39,809 nucleotides of DNA from JBEICQ01 sp040383885 (GTDB lineage Bacteria > Bacteroidota > Bacteroidia > UBA4408), in the NCBI GenBank assembly GCA_040383885.1, contig JBEICQ010000008.1, forward strand, positions 1 through 39,809, read 5' to 3'. The notes under the pieces were generated by a model. The model saw nothing but the letters and a program-made list of their open reading frames with translations. It was not told the origin of the DNA and made no database searches. Shown in pieces: positions 1-9,046 of the stretch (its first letter is position 1; each line of letters begins with the position of its first letter). A program made the translations under genes and the position numbers.

Positions 1-152
1 CAGCATGGTATCGGCACCCGCAAACACATCGGGGAAAAACGCAGGGTTACCGGGATAGGTATTGATGGAATTAGAAACAGTGTAGGGAGCCGTACCGCCA
101 ATACAGGTAACCGAGATCGTTCCGGTGGTATCACCAAAACAAATCACAGGAG
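1..152. repeat. Near-identical direct repeat, copy 1 (in the partial surface-protein gene)
   Basis: These 152 bases match 5109-5260 without gaps and with two differences (positions 85 and 127), both silent in the minus-strand reading frame. The match stops sharply at 153 versus 5261. On the left it is cut by the window edge, so the true repeat may be longer. Both copies sit in the same phase of the same SprB-like repeat unit (around VICFGDTTGTISV). Confidence 0.95.
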
Positions 153-1884
153 AGGAATTGCTAATCTGGGCTGATAAAGGACTGAATGGCCCGTTGATGG
201 TTATGCTGAAATTAAAAGGACAACTAAAAAAGTCTCTGGCCTCAATGTTGTATACTCCCGGAGCAAGGTTGGTAAAGTTCCCCGTAGAGTTTGTCAAAGA
301 TGGGAATCCGGCAACTGTAAAAACATAAGGAGGAATACCTCCGCTGGGCGTCAGCGATATCTGGCCGTTGTTGTATCCAAAACAACTTACATCTATTACC
401 TGGTTAATCGTGACCTGGAAGGGTTGAGGAACCTGAAAGTAATCAACATTCATTTGTGCCGTACAGCCATTGTCATCTGTTACAGTAACCACATAAGTTC
501 CACCCGTCACATTTCCGAAAATTCCCAGAAAGTTTGGAAGAGGTGGATTCGAGGCAAATGTGTATGGCGGTGTTCCGCCGGCAGCGGTCACTGTAAAGGT
601 TCCGGCTGTGTCTCCCAGACATAGCAAACTGTCTTTACTTACCAGTGAAATTTCAAGAATTTCAGGCTCAAAAATGGAATCAATGGCAGTGAAGGTACAA
701 CCGAGGGCGTCTTCCACAATCACCCGGTAAATACCCTCTGAAGGAGGGACAAAAACGGAAGCCCCGGGGTTGTTATTGTCAATAGCTACCGGAACCCCTG
801 CTTGAGTAGTCCAGATATAACTCCAGGGGCCAAGAGCCGGAAGAGAAGCCGTGATGCTTCCGCTGGGCGAACCATTGCACTGAATGGGATCAACATCCAT
901 GAGCACATTCTGGATGTCTAACCTAATAATTGCTGAATCATATGGTGAACCCGCAGATGCTCCGAATTGTGCCCTGTAAATTGTTGTTGGATCGGTGGGA
1001 GTAACGGTAATAGAGTCTCCGGTACCTATTGCCGTTGTTAAGTTTGGCATCTGATACCATAAGATGGCAGGTGGAATACCATACAGTGGATCGTAGGGAA
1101 TCTGGGAGAGTGTGTAACTGGTGGTTTGTCCGCATCCTACACCAACACCACTGGGCGTAAAACGCCTTCCGTCAGTGGTTCCCGGTGCAAGGCCCCAGGG
1201 AGTATTGTTCCGTCCGGGAACAACCAATGCTTGTGTGCCTGCCGCATTTTGAATACCATGTGTTGCATTTCCGTTGTTCCATGTCGCACATATCTGACGA
1301 TCTAAAATGTGTGTTTCAATGATATTGGTTCCTTCGTAGAGGATTATTTGACTTGAATAGGCCAGCGTAACACAACTGAACATAGGTATCTGGCAGTATG
1401 AAACAACCAGCCTTCTGTTGGGTGCAGTTCCAAGGGTTTGGTAACGAACTGTCCCCCCAAGATTTGGATTGATGTCCTGCCAGGGAGCCATGATACAATT
1501 TCGGGGTGCAGCTCCGGTATTGTTGGGAATGGTTGTAGTAACCCAGGTACCGGGTTGACCTGCGGTGAAGGATATCCAGTTGTTTGAGCCAATCCAGAAT
1601 TGATTGAAGCTGTTGCCATAGAAACAGAATGGAAATCCAATCGGAAAAGGACCAACAACATTGTCGTCGGTCAGCCCGTTCACGATAATACCTGCAGCGT
1701 TACAAGTAGGGCTGTTAATTCCGTTGGGATTTGTCCCCCCGGCTGCCGCGGCGCTGAGGGTAATCGAAGCCCCGACGCAAATGGTCGTGTCCTCCGGAAC
1801 AACAGTTACCTGTGCTTTTCCCGGGAAAACCTTTAGCATGAAAGCAACAAGCATCCATAAAGAGAATTTTATGGCAATTTTCAT
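1..1884 (-). CDS. SprB-repeat secreted surface protein, 3' end cut by window edge
   Basis: The reading frame is open for 628 codons from an ATG at 1884 to the window edge, so the C-terminus is missing. Residues 1-24 are a signal peptide (MKIAIKFSLWMLVAF, ending near GKA-QV). Residues about 25-240 form a Cys-containing beta-rich region with motifs such as FCFYGNSFNQFWIGSNNW, resembling a module common at the N-terminus of secreted Bacteroidota proteins. From about residue 315 come SprB-like repeats, recognised by C.G...G...., GG.PPY and a closing G.Y...V.D..GC. At least four are present before the edge. Such proteins are exported by the type IX secretion system and often act as adhesins or in gliding; the role here is inference. 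It lies 146 bp downstream of a second repeat protein and is collinear with that protein's repeats 3-5. The last 152 bp are nearly identical between the two. A type B sorting tail is expected outside the window but cannot be seen. Confidence 0.85.
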   Translation of the reverse strand, partial: MKIAIKFSLWMLVAFMLKVFPGKAQVTVVPEDTTICVGASITLSAAAAGGTNPNGINSPTCNAAGIIVNGLTDDNVVGPFPIGFPFCFYGNSFNQFWIGSNNWISFTAGQPGTWVTTTIPNNTGAAPRNCIMAPWQDINPNLGGTVRYQTLGTAPNRRLVVSYCQIPMFSCVTLAYSSQIILYEGTNIIETHILDRQICATWNNGNATHGIQNAAGTQALVVPGRNNTPWGLAPGTTDGRRFTPSGVGVGCGQTTSYTLSQIPYDPLYGIPPAILWYQMPNLTTAIGTGDSITVTPTDPTTIYRAQFGASAGSPYDSAIIRLDIQNVLMDVDPIQCNGSPSGSITASLPALGPWSYIWTTQAGVPVAIDNNNPGASVFVPPSEGIYRVIVEDALGCTFTAIDSIFEPEILEISLVSKDSLLCLGDTAGTFTVTAAGGTPPYTFASNPPLPNFLGIFGNVTGGTYVVTVTDDNGCTAQMNVDYFQVPQPFQVTINQVIDVSCFGYNNGQISLTPSGGIPPYVFTVAGFPSLTNSTGNFTNLAPGVYNIEARDFFSCPFNFSITINGPFSPLSAQISNSSPVICFGDTTGTISVTCIGGTAPYTVSNSINTYPGNPAFFPDVFAGADTML

Positions 1885-2030
1885 TTTGTCTTTTTAAGCA
1901 GCCCGTAAAAATAAAAAAAATCAACAATCAATTAACAAGCCCTCTGTTTTTATTAACAATGCAGAAACGCAGGAAAGAGTCTCGTTATTTTATTTAAAAT
2001 GGAAAATGCAGCTCAAAACCGAAAAACAGA

Positions 2031-5000
2031 TTACCGAAAAAGCGTTACCTGGCCGTTTTTCCGATAGGTTTTTCCGGTAACATCTGTTGCCCTGATTACC
2101 CAGGTGTAAACGCCCTCATTGGCCTCTTCGCCTTTAAACAGCCCATCCCAACGATTTTCCAGACTCACCGAACTGAAAACTTCTTGCCCCCACCGATCAA
2201 TAATTACTATACTAAATTCTTTTATGTCATTGGAGATGATTGTAAAAGTATCATTGATCAAATCGCCATTGGGCGTAAAGGCATTGGGAATGTACAAGGT
2301 GAAGCTGGGACCAATCCTTACAATCTGTATCAAAGAGTCCAAACATCCCTTCTCGGAAATCTGTCTGAGAATGACCGTATAATTTCCGGTGTCTTTATAA
2401 GTAGTTTTAGGTTTCAGTTCAGAAGTGATGGTTCCTTCCCCTAAATCCCAGAAATAAAGATTGTTTTCCTTCGGTTCAATGTTAAATTGTACCTCGGGAT
2501 CCACAAGAGTAGTAGGTTGAGGCCCGAAAGTAAATTCCACTTCAGGATTGGGATTAACGGTAATTACATTATTAAGCATCACCGTATCCTTGCATCCATA
2601 GTTTGTTTCGCTTACCAGCCTCACATTGTAGGCACCAGCGTCCTGGTAACAATGTGTCGGGTTGGTTTGGGTCTCGTAGGTATTGTCGCCATAAACCCAG
2701 TGTGAACGCTCAATAAAATCGCCTGTGGTTGAGGAGATCAGCGAGATATCATTAAAGGTAACACACATTCCCTGGCATCCCACGGGCGGGTCAACGGTGA
2801 ACAAAGCAGTAGGAAGCGGATGCACGGTTATTTTAACGGTATCTCTCAAGGATCTGCAATTTTTAGCGTCACTTACCTGCACCAGATAATTGGTGGTGGT
2901 GGTAGGATTAACGGTAAGTGGACTTCCGGTGATGGGAGGCACAGGAGTAATGCCATTGGGGAACCAAAGGATTTGATACCCGGGTGTACCACCTGTTGCA
3001 TTAATGGTGAGTGTGGTAGAGTTGCCGATGCAGATATCTGTTTGTCCTACGGCAATGGTTCTTAATTGTTCGGGCTGTGTAAGTGTGGCAAAGATGGTAT
3101 CACTCAGGCAACCAAAGCTGTCTTCAACATACATGGAATAGGTTTGGGCAGAGAGGCCATTGACCACCGGCAAGAGGGGGTTTCCGGGTAATCCCGGCCA
3201 GTGATAGATGTACTGAGGGGCAGGTGCTGCTCCCGGCGTTCCACCGGATCCCTGTGCTTTAAGCATACCATCAGCACCTGCAAAACAGGTAACATTTTTT
3301 ACTTCTACAAAAGCAGCTTCCACCACAGGGGGATCTGGGATGCTGATGGCCTGGACATAAACACATCCGTTGGCATCGAGCACCCTCAGGCTATATTGCC
3401 CTGATGAGAGGTTGCAGATCAATCCTGAGGTAAGGGTATCGTTGTTAAAGATGTAGCGATAGGGTTGAGTACCGGAGTTTACAAGCGCAGCAACGGTTAC
3501 ACAGGCATTGGTATCGCCATTGCATCTGAGAGGCACCTGCTGCACAATCTGAGAGGACAAAGGCAAAAGCGGCTGGTTGACCTGAACAGGCAGAACCATT
3601 GTACATTGGTTGGCATCCCTGATGGTAATGGAGTAAGCGCCTGCGGCAAGATTTCCGAAAACCGAGATGGGCGAGAAGTTAAAGGGACTGGTGTTGATGG
3701 CGAAAGTATAGCCGGGAGTACCGCCAACGGTGTTCACGGCAATGATACCATCCGAGCCGGAGAAACATTTAACCTGACTCACGGAAGCCGTAGCCTGAAT
3801 AGGAGTAGCGGGCTGCGTAATGCTGGCTTGCTGAGTAACGGAGCAGCCATTGAAATCGGTAACGGAGATGGAATAAGAGCCGGAATTCAGGCCATAGAAA
3901 CAGGGTCCGGAGCCAAGAATTCCCTCAGGTTGTACAAGGCCGTTGTCCAGGCAGGCAAAAGAATAGGGAAGTGTTCCGCCGGCTGCAAGGAAGCAGATAC
4001 GGCCGGTGGTATCACCATTACAAGTTACATTTTGAGTTCCGCTTACAGTGAGTTGCAGCGGGAGGTTGGCCTGTCCGATGGTATAGGTGGCGGTGAAAGT
4101 ACAGAGGTTGGCATCAGTTGCCACCACATCATAATCGTCAGCAATAAGACCAGAGAAGACGCCATTGTTGTTGCTTGCGGTATTTCCGGAGACCTGTCCG
4201 GAGAGGGAATATTGATAGGCAGGGGTGCCACCCGAGGCTTGGATGTAGAGCAAGCCGTTGCTGCCGCCATAACAGGTCACACTATCATTAATCACTTGCA
4301 GAGCAGTGAGCGGAGAGAGCGGCTGGAACATGGTATGGTTAAAAGTGGCCGTGCAACCCCTGGCGTCAGAAACGACAACCTGGTAGATGCCTGCACAAAG
4401 CTGGTTGAAGAGTCCGTTGTTGTTGGAGGTGATGCCATTCAGGGTGTAGGTATATGGCGGAGTACCGCCGATGGCCTGGATGGATATTTTTCCATTGCAT
4501 GCACCGAAGCATTTAACAGAGTCCTGAGAGAGGAGGTTGAGTTGTAGCAAATCAGGTTCGGTGATGTCGATGATGGTATCCCTGGAACATCCATTGGCAT
4601 CGGTAACAGAAAGCACATGAGAACCTGGAGGGAGGTTGTTGCCAATGCCGTTTGATACCGGATTGGAGTTGATGAAGTATTGATAACCTGGATAACCGCC
4701 ATTGGCACCGAAGAGCACATAGCCGGAGGAATCGCCATTGCAACTTACATTGTTGAGGATATCAACCGAGAGGGAGAGAGCGGTATCAGGTCCGATGATA
4801 GAGAAAGAGACAGTATCAACGCATCCCATGGAGTCGGTGATGTGGATGTAATAACCACCTTCGGGGATATTGCCGAAGACACCATTGTTGTTTTGGTCGA
4901 AGATCAGGTTGTTGGCGGCATTAAAAAGCTGGTAGTTGTAAATGATGCCGTTGGTGGGCCAACCCCCATTTACCTGAAGGGCAATGGTACCATCGATGGA

Positions 5001-6980
5001 GGGCGGACAGGTAATGTTGTTGATGGTGGCAATGGTATGAGAGAGGGGAGCAGCAGGCTGGTTCATGACATAAGGAATGGTCACGAAACATTGATTGGCA
5101 TCAACCACCAGCATGGTATCGGCACCCGCAAACACATCGGGGAAAAACGCAGGGTTACCGGGATAGGTATTGATGGAATTAGAAACAGTGTATGGAGCCG
5201 TACCGCCAATACAGGTAACCGAGATCGTTCCGGTAGTATCACCAAAACAAATCACAGGAGTTTGTTGATTTATTTCTGCACTCAGTGGGGCCAAGGCTTG
5301 CGTGATGTTGACAGAAAAATTGTAAGAACAATTAAAGAAATCCCTGGCGATAATATCGTATGCGCCGGGTGCAAGATTATTGAATACGCCTGTAGAATTA
5401 TTGAGTGATGGCATGGCCATGCCATTCATACTCACAGTGAAAGAATAAGGAGGATAACCTCCTGCCGGAGACAATACAATTTGTCCATTATTATTACCAA
5501 AACAGTTTATGTTTGTTACCTGAGAGAGGGTAACCTGAAAGGGCTGGGAAATCTGAAAATAATTGACCTCGAGGGTTCCGGTGCATCCATTGGCATCGGT
5601 TAAAAACACATCATAGGTTCCCCCTTGTGTAACACCAAAAATGCCTCCAAAATTAGGTAGCGTGGGCGAGGATGTATAAGAGTATGGTAAGGTACCACCG
5701 CTTCCGGTTACTTCGAATGAACCGACGGTATCGTTGATACAAATGAGGGAATCTATTGAAACAAGAGAAAGAGTCAAAGGATTTGGCTGGGTGATTACAA
5801 TCGGATTGTTGGCGCTTGTGACTATACAGCCATTGGAATCTGAAACTTGTAAAATATAGGAACCTGCATTCAGATTGGAAAAGTTACCTGAGGTGTAGGA
5901 AACCGAATTTAAAAGAAAACTGTAAGGTGAGGTGCCTCCGGAAGCGGCAACAGCAATCGAACCATTTGGGACTCCGTGGCAGGTGAGGTTAGTAACTATT
6001 GGATCAGAAAGAATGAGCGCAGGTGGCTCAGTAATTGTAAACGGAAAATCAGAGGTGCATCCGTCTGTGCTTGAAACCTGCATGGTGTAGTTTCCTCCCA
6101 ACAAACCCGTTACGATTCCGTTAGGATAAGTTACCCCATTCATTGTAAAGGTATAGGGAGGAATGCCAGCATTGCCATCAATATCTATGCTTCCGGTGCC
6201 TTGTCCGTTGCATAAAATATTCGTCTGGCTGGCGATGGTTCCGAAGGCGCATGAAATAACCTGGGTTCCCGGAGGAAGCAGTGGATCTCCCTGCGTAGTT
6301 GTGTTGTTACAATCCGGATTGGTATAGCTGCCGGCTTCTCCGTCACTATGATTGGTTACTTCAAAAGAGAGACTTGCGCCGGGGGTTGTTCCAACTGTGG
6401 CCGTCACACAAAATGTCCAGGGGCCGTTGTTGGTAGAGTTGTCGCCCCAGTCGTCTTCGGTGATTCCATTATTTCCGGTTCCGTTTTGTCCGGAGTCAAA
6501 AAAATAACCCGGTCCAAAAGTACCATTTGCATTTGTAAATGGCGTAGAAACCCATATCCATCCGGCTCCCAATCCCGCGGGCAGAGCAGGTGGAGAATCA
6601 TCCGGAGGGGTGGTTCCGGTTAAAGATCCGGGCACCCAACCCGGACCAAGATTGAATCCAAAGCCTTCCACCCAATTTCCTCCGTTGGGTGTATATCCGT
6701 CAAAAGTGATACAAAAAGTAACCACCATACCAGGAGAATAGCCCGTGATAGGAGGAGTGCCTGTGGTGATGGGAGGCGGATTTACAATGACTGTTGGCGG
6801 ATTGGGAAAGCAATCAGCGTATGAGGGAATTTGTTGGCCAAATGAAAAGAGAAAGGCAAAAAGAAATATTCTGATGTGAATCAAGGAATGAACATTACTT
6901 CCAATTGATGACACAAAGATGCCATTACCATTAGCTGGCTGAGATAAAATGGGTCTTTTTTGGGGCAAATATTTGAACAT
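2031..6980 (-). CDS. Giant SprB-repeat, PKD-domain protein with T9SS type B sorting tail
   Basis: This is a complete 1649-residue secreted protein. A hydrophobic signal segment lies at about residues 33-56 (LIHIRIFLFAFLFSFG), preceded by an unusually long N-terminus. A TTG at 6884 would give a more usual signal peptide, so the ATG at 6980 is uncertain. After a unique region (about 57-245) come about 13 SprB-like repeats of roughly 80-95 residues, spanning about 250-1330. Each carries a Cys-Asn/Phe-Gly start, GG.PPY.Y and a D.NGC end. A more diverged repeat and two PKD-like domains (WVYGDNTYETQTNPTHCY; YFWDLGEG) follow. Residues 1559-1649 (YIPNAFTPNGDLINDTF, IDRWGQEVF, WDG) are a gliding-motility-type CTD, the T9SS type B sorting signal. 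The product is therefore expected on the cell surface or released. The role as adhesin or gliding/matrix protein is inferred from SprB relatives. Confidence 0.93.
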   Translation of the reverse strand: MFKYLPQKRPILSQPANGNGIFVSSIGSNVHSLIHIRIFLFAFLFSFGQQIPSYADCFPNPPTVIVNPPPITTGTPPITGYSPGMVVTFCITFDGYTPNGGNWVEGFGFNLGPGWVPGSLTGTTPPDDSPPALPAGLGAGWIWVSTPFTNANGTFGPGYFFDSGQNGTGNNGITEDDWGDNSTNNGPWTFCVTATVGTTPGASLSFEVTNHSDGEAGSYTNPDCNNTTTQGDPLLPPGTQVISCAFGTIASQTNILCNGQGTGSIDIDGNAGIPPYTFTMNGVTYPNGIVTGLLGGNYTMQVSSTDGCTSDFPFTITEPPALILSDPIVTNLTCHGVPNGSIAVAASGGTSPYSFLLNSVSYTSGNFSNLNAGSYILQVSDSNGCIVTSANNPIVITQPNPLTLSLVSIDSLICINDTVGSFEVTGSGGTLPYSYTSSPTLPNFGGIFGVTQGGTYDVFLTDANGCTGTLEVNYFQISQPFQVTLSQVTNINCFGNNNGQIVLSPAGGYPPYSFTVSMNGMAMPSLNNSTGVFNNLAPGAYDIIARDFFNCSYNFSVNITQALAPLSAEINQQTPVICFGDTTGTISVTCIGGTAPYTVSNSINTYPGNPAFFPDVFAGADTMLVVDANQCFVTIPYVMNQPAAPLSHTIATINNITCPPSIDGTIALQVNGGWPTNGIIYNYQLFNAANNLIFDQNNNGVFGNIPEGGYYIHITDSMGCVDTVSFSIIGPDTALSLSVDILNNVSCNGDSSGYVLFGANGGYPGYQYFINSNPVSNGIGNNLPPGSHVLSVTDANGCSRDTIIDITEPDLLQLNLLSQDSVKCFGACNGKISIQAIGGTPPYTYTLNGITSNNNGLFNQLCAGIYQVVVSDARGCTATFNHTMFQPLSPLTALQVINDSVTCYGGSNGLLYIQASGGTPAYQYSLSGQVSGNTASNNNGVFSGLIADDYDVVATDANLCTFTATYTIGQANLPLQLTVSGTQNVTCNGDTTGRICFLAAGGTLPYSFACLDNGLVQPEGILGSGPCFYGLNSGSYSISVTDFNGCSVTQQASITQPATPIQATASVSQVKCFSGSDGIIAVNTVGGTPGYTFAINTSPFNFSPISVFGNLAAGAYSITIRDANQCTMVLPVQVNQPLLPLSSQIVQQVPLRCNGDTNACVTVAALVNSGTQPYRYIFNNDTLTSGLICNLSSGQYSLRVLDANGCVYVQAISIPDPPVVEAAFVEVKNVTCFAGADGMLKAQGSGGTPGAAPAPQYIYHWPGLPGNPLLPVVNGLSAQTYSMYVEDSFGCLSDTIFATLTQPEQLRTIAVGQTDICIGNSTTLTINATGGTPGYQILWFPNGITPVPPITGSPLTVNPTTTTNYLVQVSDAKNCRSLRDTVKITVHPLPTALFTVDPPVGCQGMCVTFNDISLISSTTGDFIERSHWVYGDNTYETQTNPTHCYQDAGAYNVRLVSETNYGCKDTVMLNNVITVNPNPEVEFTFGPQPTTLVDPEVQFNIEPKENNLYFWDLGEGTITSELKPKTTYKDTGNYTVILRQISEKGCLDSLIQIVRIGPSFTLYIPNAFTPNGDLINDTFTIISNDIKEFSIVIIDRWGQEVFSSVSLENRWDGLFKGEEANEGVYTWVIRATDVTGKTYRKNGQVTLFR
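5109..5260. repeat. Near-identical direct repeat, copy 2 (in the complete surface-protein gene)
   Basis: This is the partner of bases 1-152, with 150 of 152 positions identical and no gap. It lies within the fifth SprB-like repeat of the 1649-residue protein. Flanking sequence toward the gene's 5' end is homologous but clearly more diverged, which points to recent exchange rather than strong constraint over the whole repeat. Confidence 0.95.
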
Positions 6981-7061
6981 CTAATACCAAATTAATAGTA
7001 CAAGATAGGATTGTTATTTAGAAATTCAAAATATCAGTCTGAACTGACTTTTCGAAAACTT

Positions 7062-7085
7062 CAAAAATGCAACTTCGGGTTGCAT
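7062..7085 (-). terminator. Rho-independent terminator after ispG
   Basis: On the minus strand a 7-bp stem (7079-7085 pairing with 7067-7073) with a 5-base loop is followed at once by a run of five T. The stem begins in the last base of the ispG TGA stop codon, so the terminator directly follows the operon's last gene. Confidence 0.75.
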
Positions 7086-9046
7086 CACTCGGGTTTATCA
7101 ACCCAATCCCCGTTTTTCCTGATCAGTTCAATCAGCGCATCAACCGCCAGTGGCGTATCTATGGATTTTAAAACAACTTCCTTGCCTTTGTAGAGTGTTA
7201 TTTTACCGGGTCCGGACCCCACATATCCATAATCCGCATCTGCCATTTCTCCGGGACCATTGACAATACATCCCATGATTCCAATTTTAAGGCCTTTAAG
7301 ATGATCGGTTTCCTTTCTTATGCGCGCGGTGGTTTCCTGCAAATCAAAAAGTGTTCTGCCGCAGGAGGGACAAGAAATGTATTCCGTTTTACTAATTCTG
7401 GTTCTTGTGGCTTGTAAAACACCAAAAGACAGCCGGTTGATAAAGTCTTTTCCAATATCGCCATCAGCGTGGAGCCAGATACCATCGCCAAAGCCTTCGG
7501 TAAGCAAACACCCAAGGTCGGCAGCAGCATATAGCTGCAGATTCTCCTGGCTGATGCCCTTGTAGTCTACATGAATCAGGATGGGCTGAGAAACTCCTGC
7601 ATAGCGCATCTTGAATAGCATCGTTCTCATCTGCTGAGCAGTGTATATTCCCTCGTTCGAAATCAACCAGATGACTGGTTTTTTAAACCTATCCTTTGTA
7701 GAGATAACTATATTCAGTTCCTTCTCCCGGAGCTGAACAAAAAACATTGAGTCCTTTTCATGATCCGGCAGAAGTTCATAATTCCTAAAATCAATCAGTG
7801 GGAAGTGTCTCTCTTTTTCTTTTTGTGTGCACCAAACAGGATAGTGTTGAATGACAGAGAGTGTTCCGGGTAATTCAAAAGTAATGTCAGCGTTTCCTGC
7901 AAACAAAAAGTCACAGGCCATGTCCCCTATGTTCCACTTGTCGGTGGAAGGATTGTATTGATAACCGAGGGCAAAAAGATTCTGCGGCAAAATGCTGCTC
8001 CGGCTGCTTAAATCCCCCAGCACTTTTGGTACTTGTCCTCCTCCGGCAAGCAGGTTTTCCAAAGTTGGATTTCTGCTGTAGTCGTAGGGTGAATATCCTG
8101 ATGAAAATAGTTGCAATTTTTCTCTTTCGGAGAGCACAAACTGTGATGATTCGGCAGATACTCTTCTTGAGTATCTATCCGCTAAAGCTTTTGCTACAGG
8201 AATTTCAAACTCAGGCTCCTCGGTAAGCGAGACCCGGATGGTATCACCCAAGCCATCCTCCAGCAGAGTACCTATACCCACGGCAGACTTTATTCTGCCA
8301 TCTTCTCCATCTCCCGCTTCAGTAACACCAAGATGCAATGGATAATACATGTTTTCTTCCTGCATTTTTTTTACCAGCAAGCGATAAGCCTGCACCATCA
8401 CTTGCGGATTGCTGGACTTCATGGAAAGAACTATACTGTAGAAGTTTTCCTCTTCGGCAATGCGTAAAAACTCGAGGGCAGATTCAACCATACCAAGAGG
8501 CGTGTCACCATATCTGCTCATGATGCGGTCACTTAATGAGCCATGGTTTGTACCAATGCGCATGGCGGTGCCATATTCCTTGCAAATACGCACAAGAGGA
8601 ACAAATTTTTTTCTGATGCGCTCAAGTTCCTCAAGGTATTCGCTATCTGTATAATCCAACACAGCAAACTTTTTTTTGTCTGCAAAGTTGCCGGGATTAA
8701 TCCTTACTTTTTCTACTATCCTTGCAGCAATTTCGGCCGCATTTGGTGTAAAATGAATATCTGCCACAAGTGGGGTATGATACCCTCTTTTTCGGAGTTC
8801 CTTTTTTATTTCAGCGAGGTTTTCTGCCTCCCGAATGCTGGGAGCTGTGATCCTCACCAATTCACACCCTGCCTCAATCATTCTCACCGATTGCTCCACT
8901 GTTGCCAGGGTGTCCATGGTGTCTGTGGTGGTCATGCTCTGCACACGGATAGGATTATTTCCTCCCATGGCAATTTCTCCAATCTTTACCTCCCGTGTAA
9001 CAAATCGGTGGTATGAAAAAGGGGAGGTACAGTAGGAAAAATCCAT
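7085..9046 (-). CDS. ispG: 4-hydroxy-3-methylbut-2-enyl diphosphate synthase, large insert-bearing form
   Basis: IspG (GcpE) converts methylerythritol cyclodiphosphate to HMBPP in the MEP isoprenoid pathway, using a [4Fe-4S] cluster. At 653 residues it is the long form known from Bacteroidota, Chlamydiae and plants. The N-terminal TIM-barrel domain includes NPIRVQSMTTTDTMDT and LHLGVTEAGDGEDGRIKSA. A large central insert covers about 280-530. The C-terminal reductase-like domain holds the cluster cysteines C559 and C562 (CPSCGRTLFD) and C593 (GIMGCIVNGPGE), with the conserved Glu600. The ATG at 9046 directly abuts the pdxA stop (TAAATG), which suggests translational coupling. It is the last gene of a minus-strand cluster, ended by the hairpin at 7062-7085. 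All key residues visible to me are present. Confidence 0.97.
   Translation of the reverse strand: MDFSYCTSPFSYHRFVTREVKIGEIAMGGNNPIRVQSMTTTDTMDTLATVEQSVRMIEAGCELVRITAPSIREAENLAEIKKELRKRGYHTPLVADIHFTPNAAEIAARIVEKVRINPGNFADKKKFAVLDYTDSEYLEELERIRKKFVPLVRICKEYGTAMRIGTNHGSLSDRIMSRYGDTPLGMVESALEFLRIAEEENFYSIVLSMKSSNPQVMVQAYRLLVKKMQEENMYYPLHLGVTEAGDGEDGRIKSAVGIGTLLEDGLGDTIRVSLTEEPEFEIPVAKALADRYSRRVSAESSQFVLSEREKLQLFSSGYSPYDYSRNPTLENLLAGGGQVPKVLGDLSSRSSILPQNLFALGYQYNPSTDKWNIGDMACDFLFAGNADITFELPGTLSVIQHYPVWCTQKEKERHFPLIDFRNYELLPDHEKDSMFFVQLREKELNIVISTKDRFKKPVIWLISNEGIYTAQQMRTMLFKMRYAGVSQPILIHVDYKGISQENLQLYAAADLGCLLTEGFGDGIWLHADGDIGKDFINRLSFGVLQATRTRISKTEYISCPSCGRTLFDLQETTARIRKETDHLKGLKIGIMGCIVNGPGEMADADYGYVGSGPGKITLYKGKEVVLKSIDTPLAVDALIELIRKNGDWVDKPE

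Noticed and set aside
3465..4547. A 360-codon open frame on the plus strand, antisense to the giant SprB-repeat gene (and a second, 4680-5408).
   Set aside because: The minus strand encodes an unbroken secreted repeat protein with all family features. The antisense frames arise from its Gly/Thr/Asn/Pro-rich codons repeating in phase, and their translations are low-complexity without recognisable domains.
2031..6980. Possible CRISPR-like or satellite repetition in this gene.
   Set aside because: The periodicity is at the protein level (units of about 80-95 residues) with diverged DNA. There are no short identical direct repeats with spacers.
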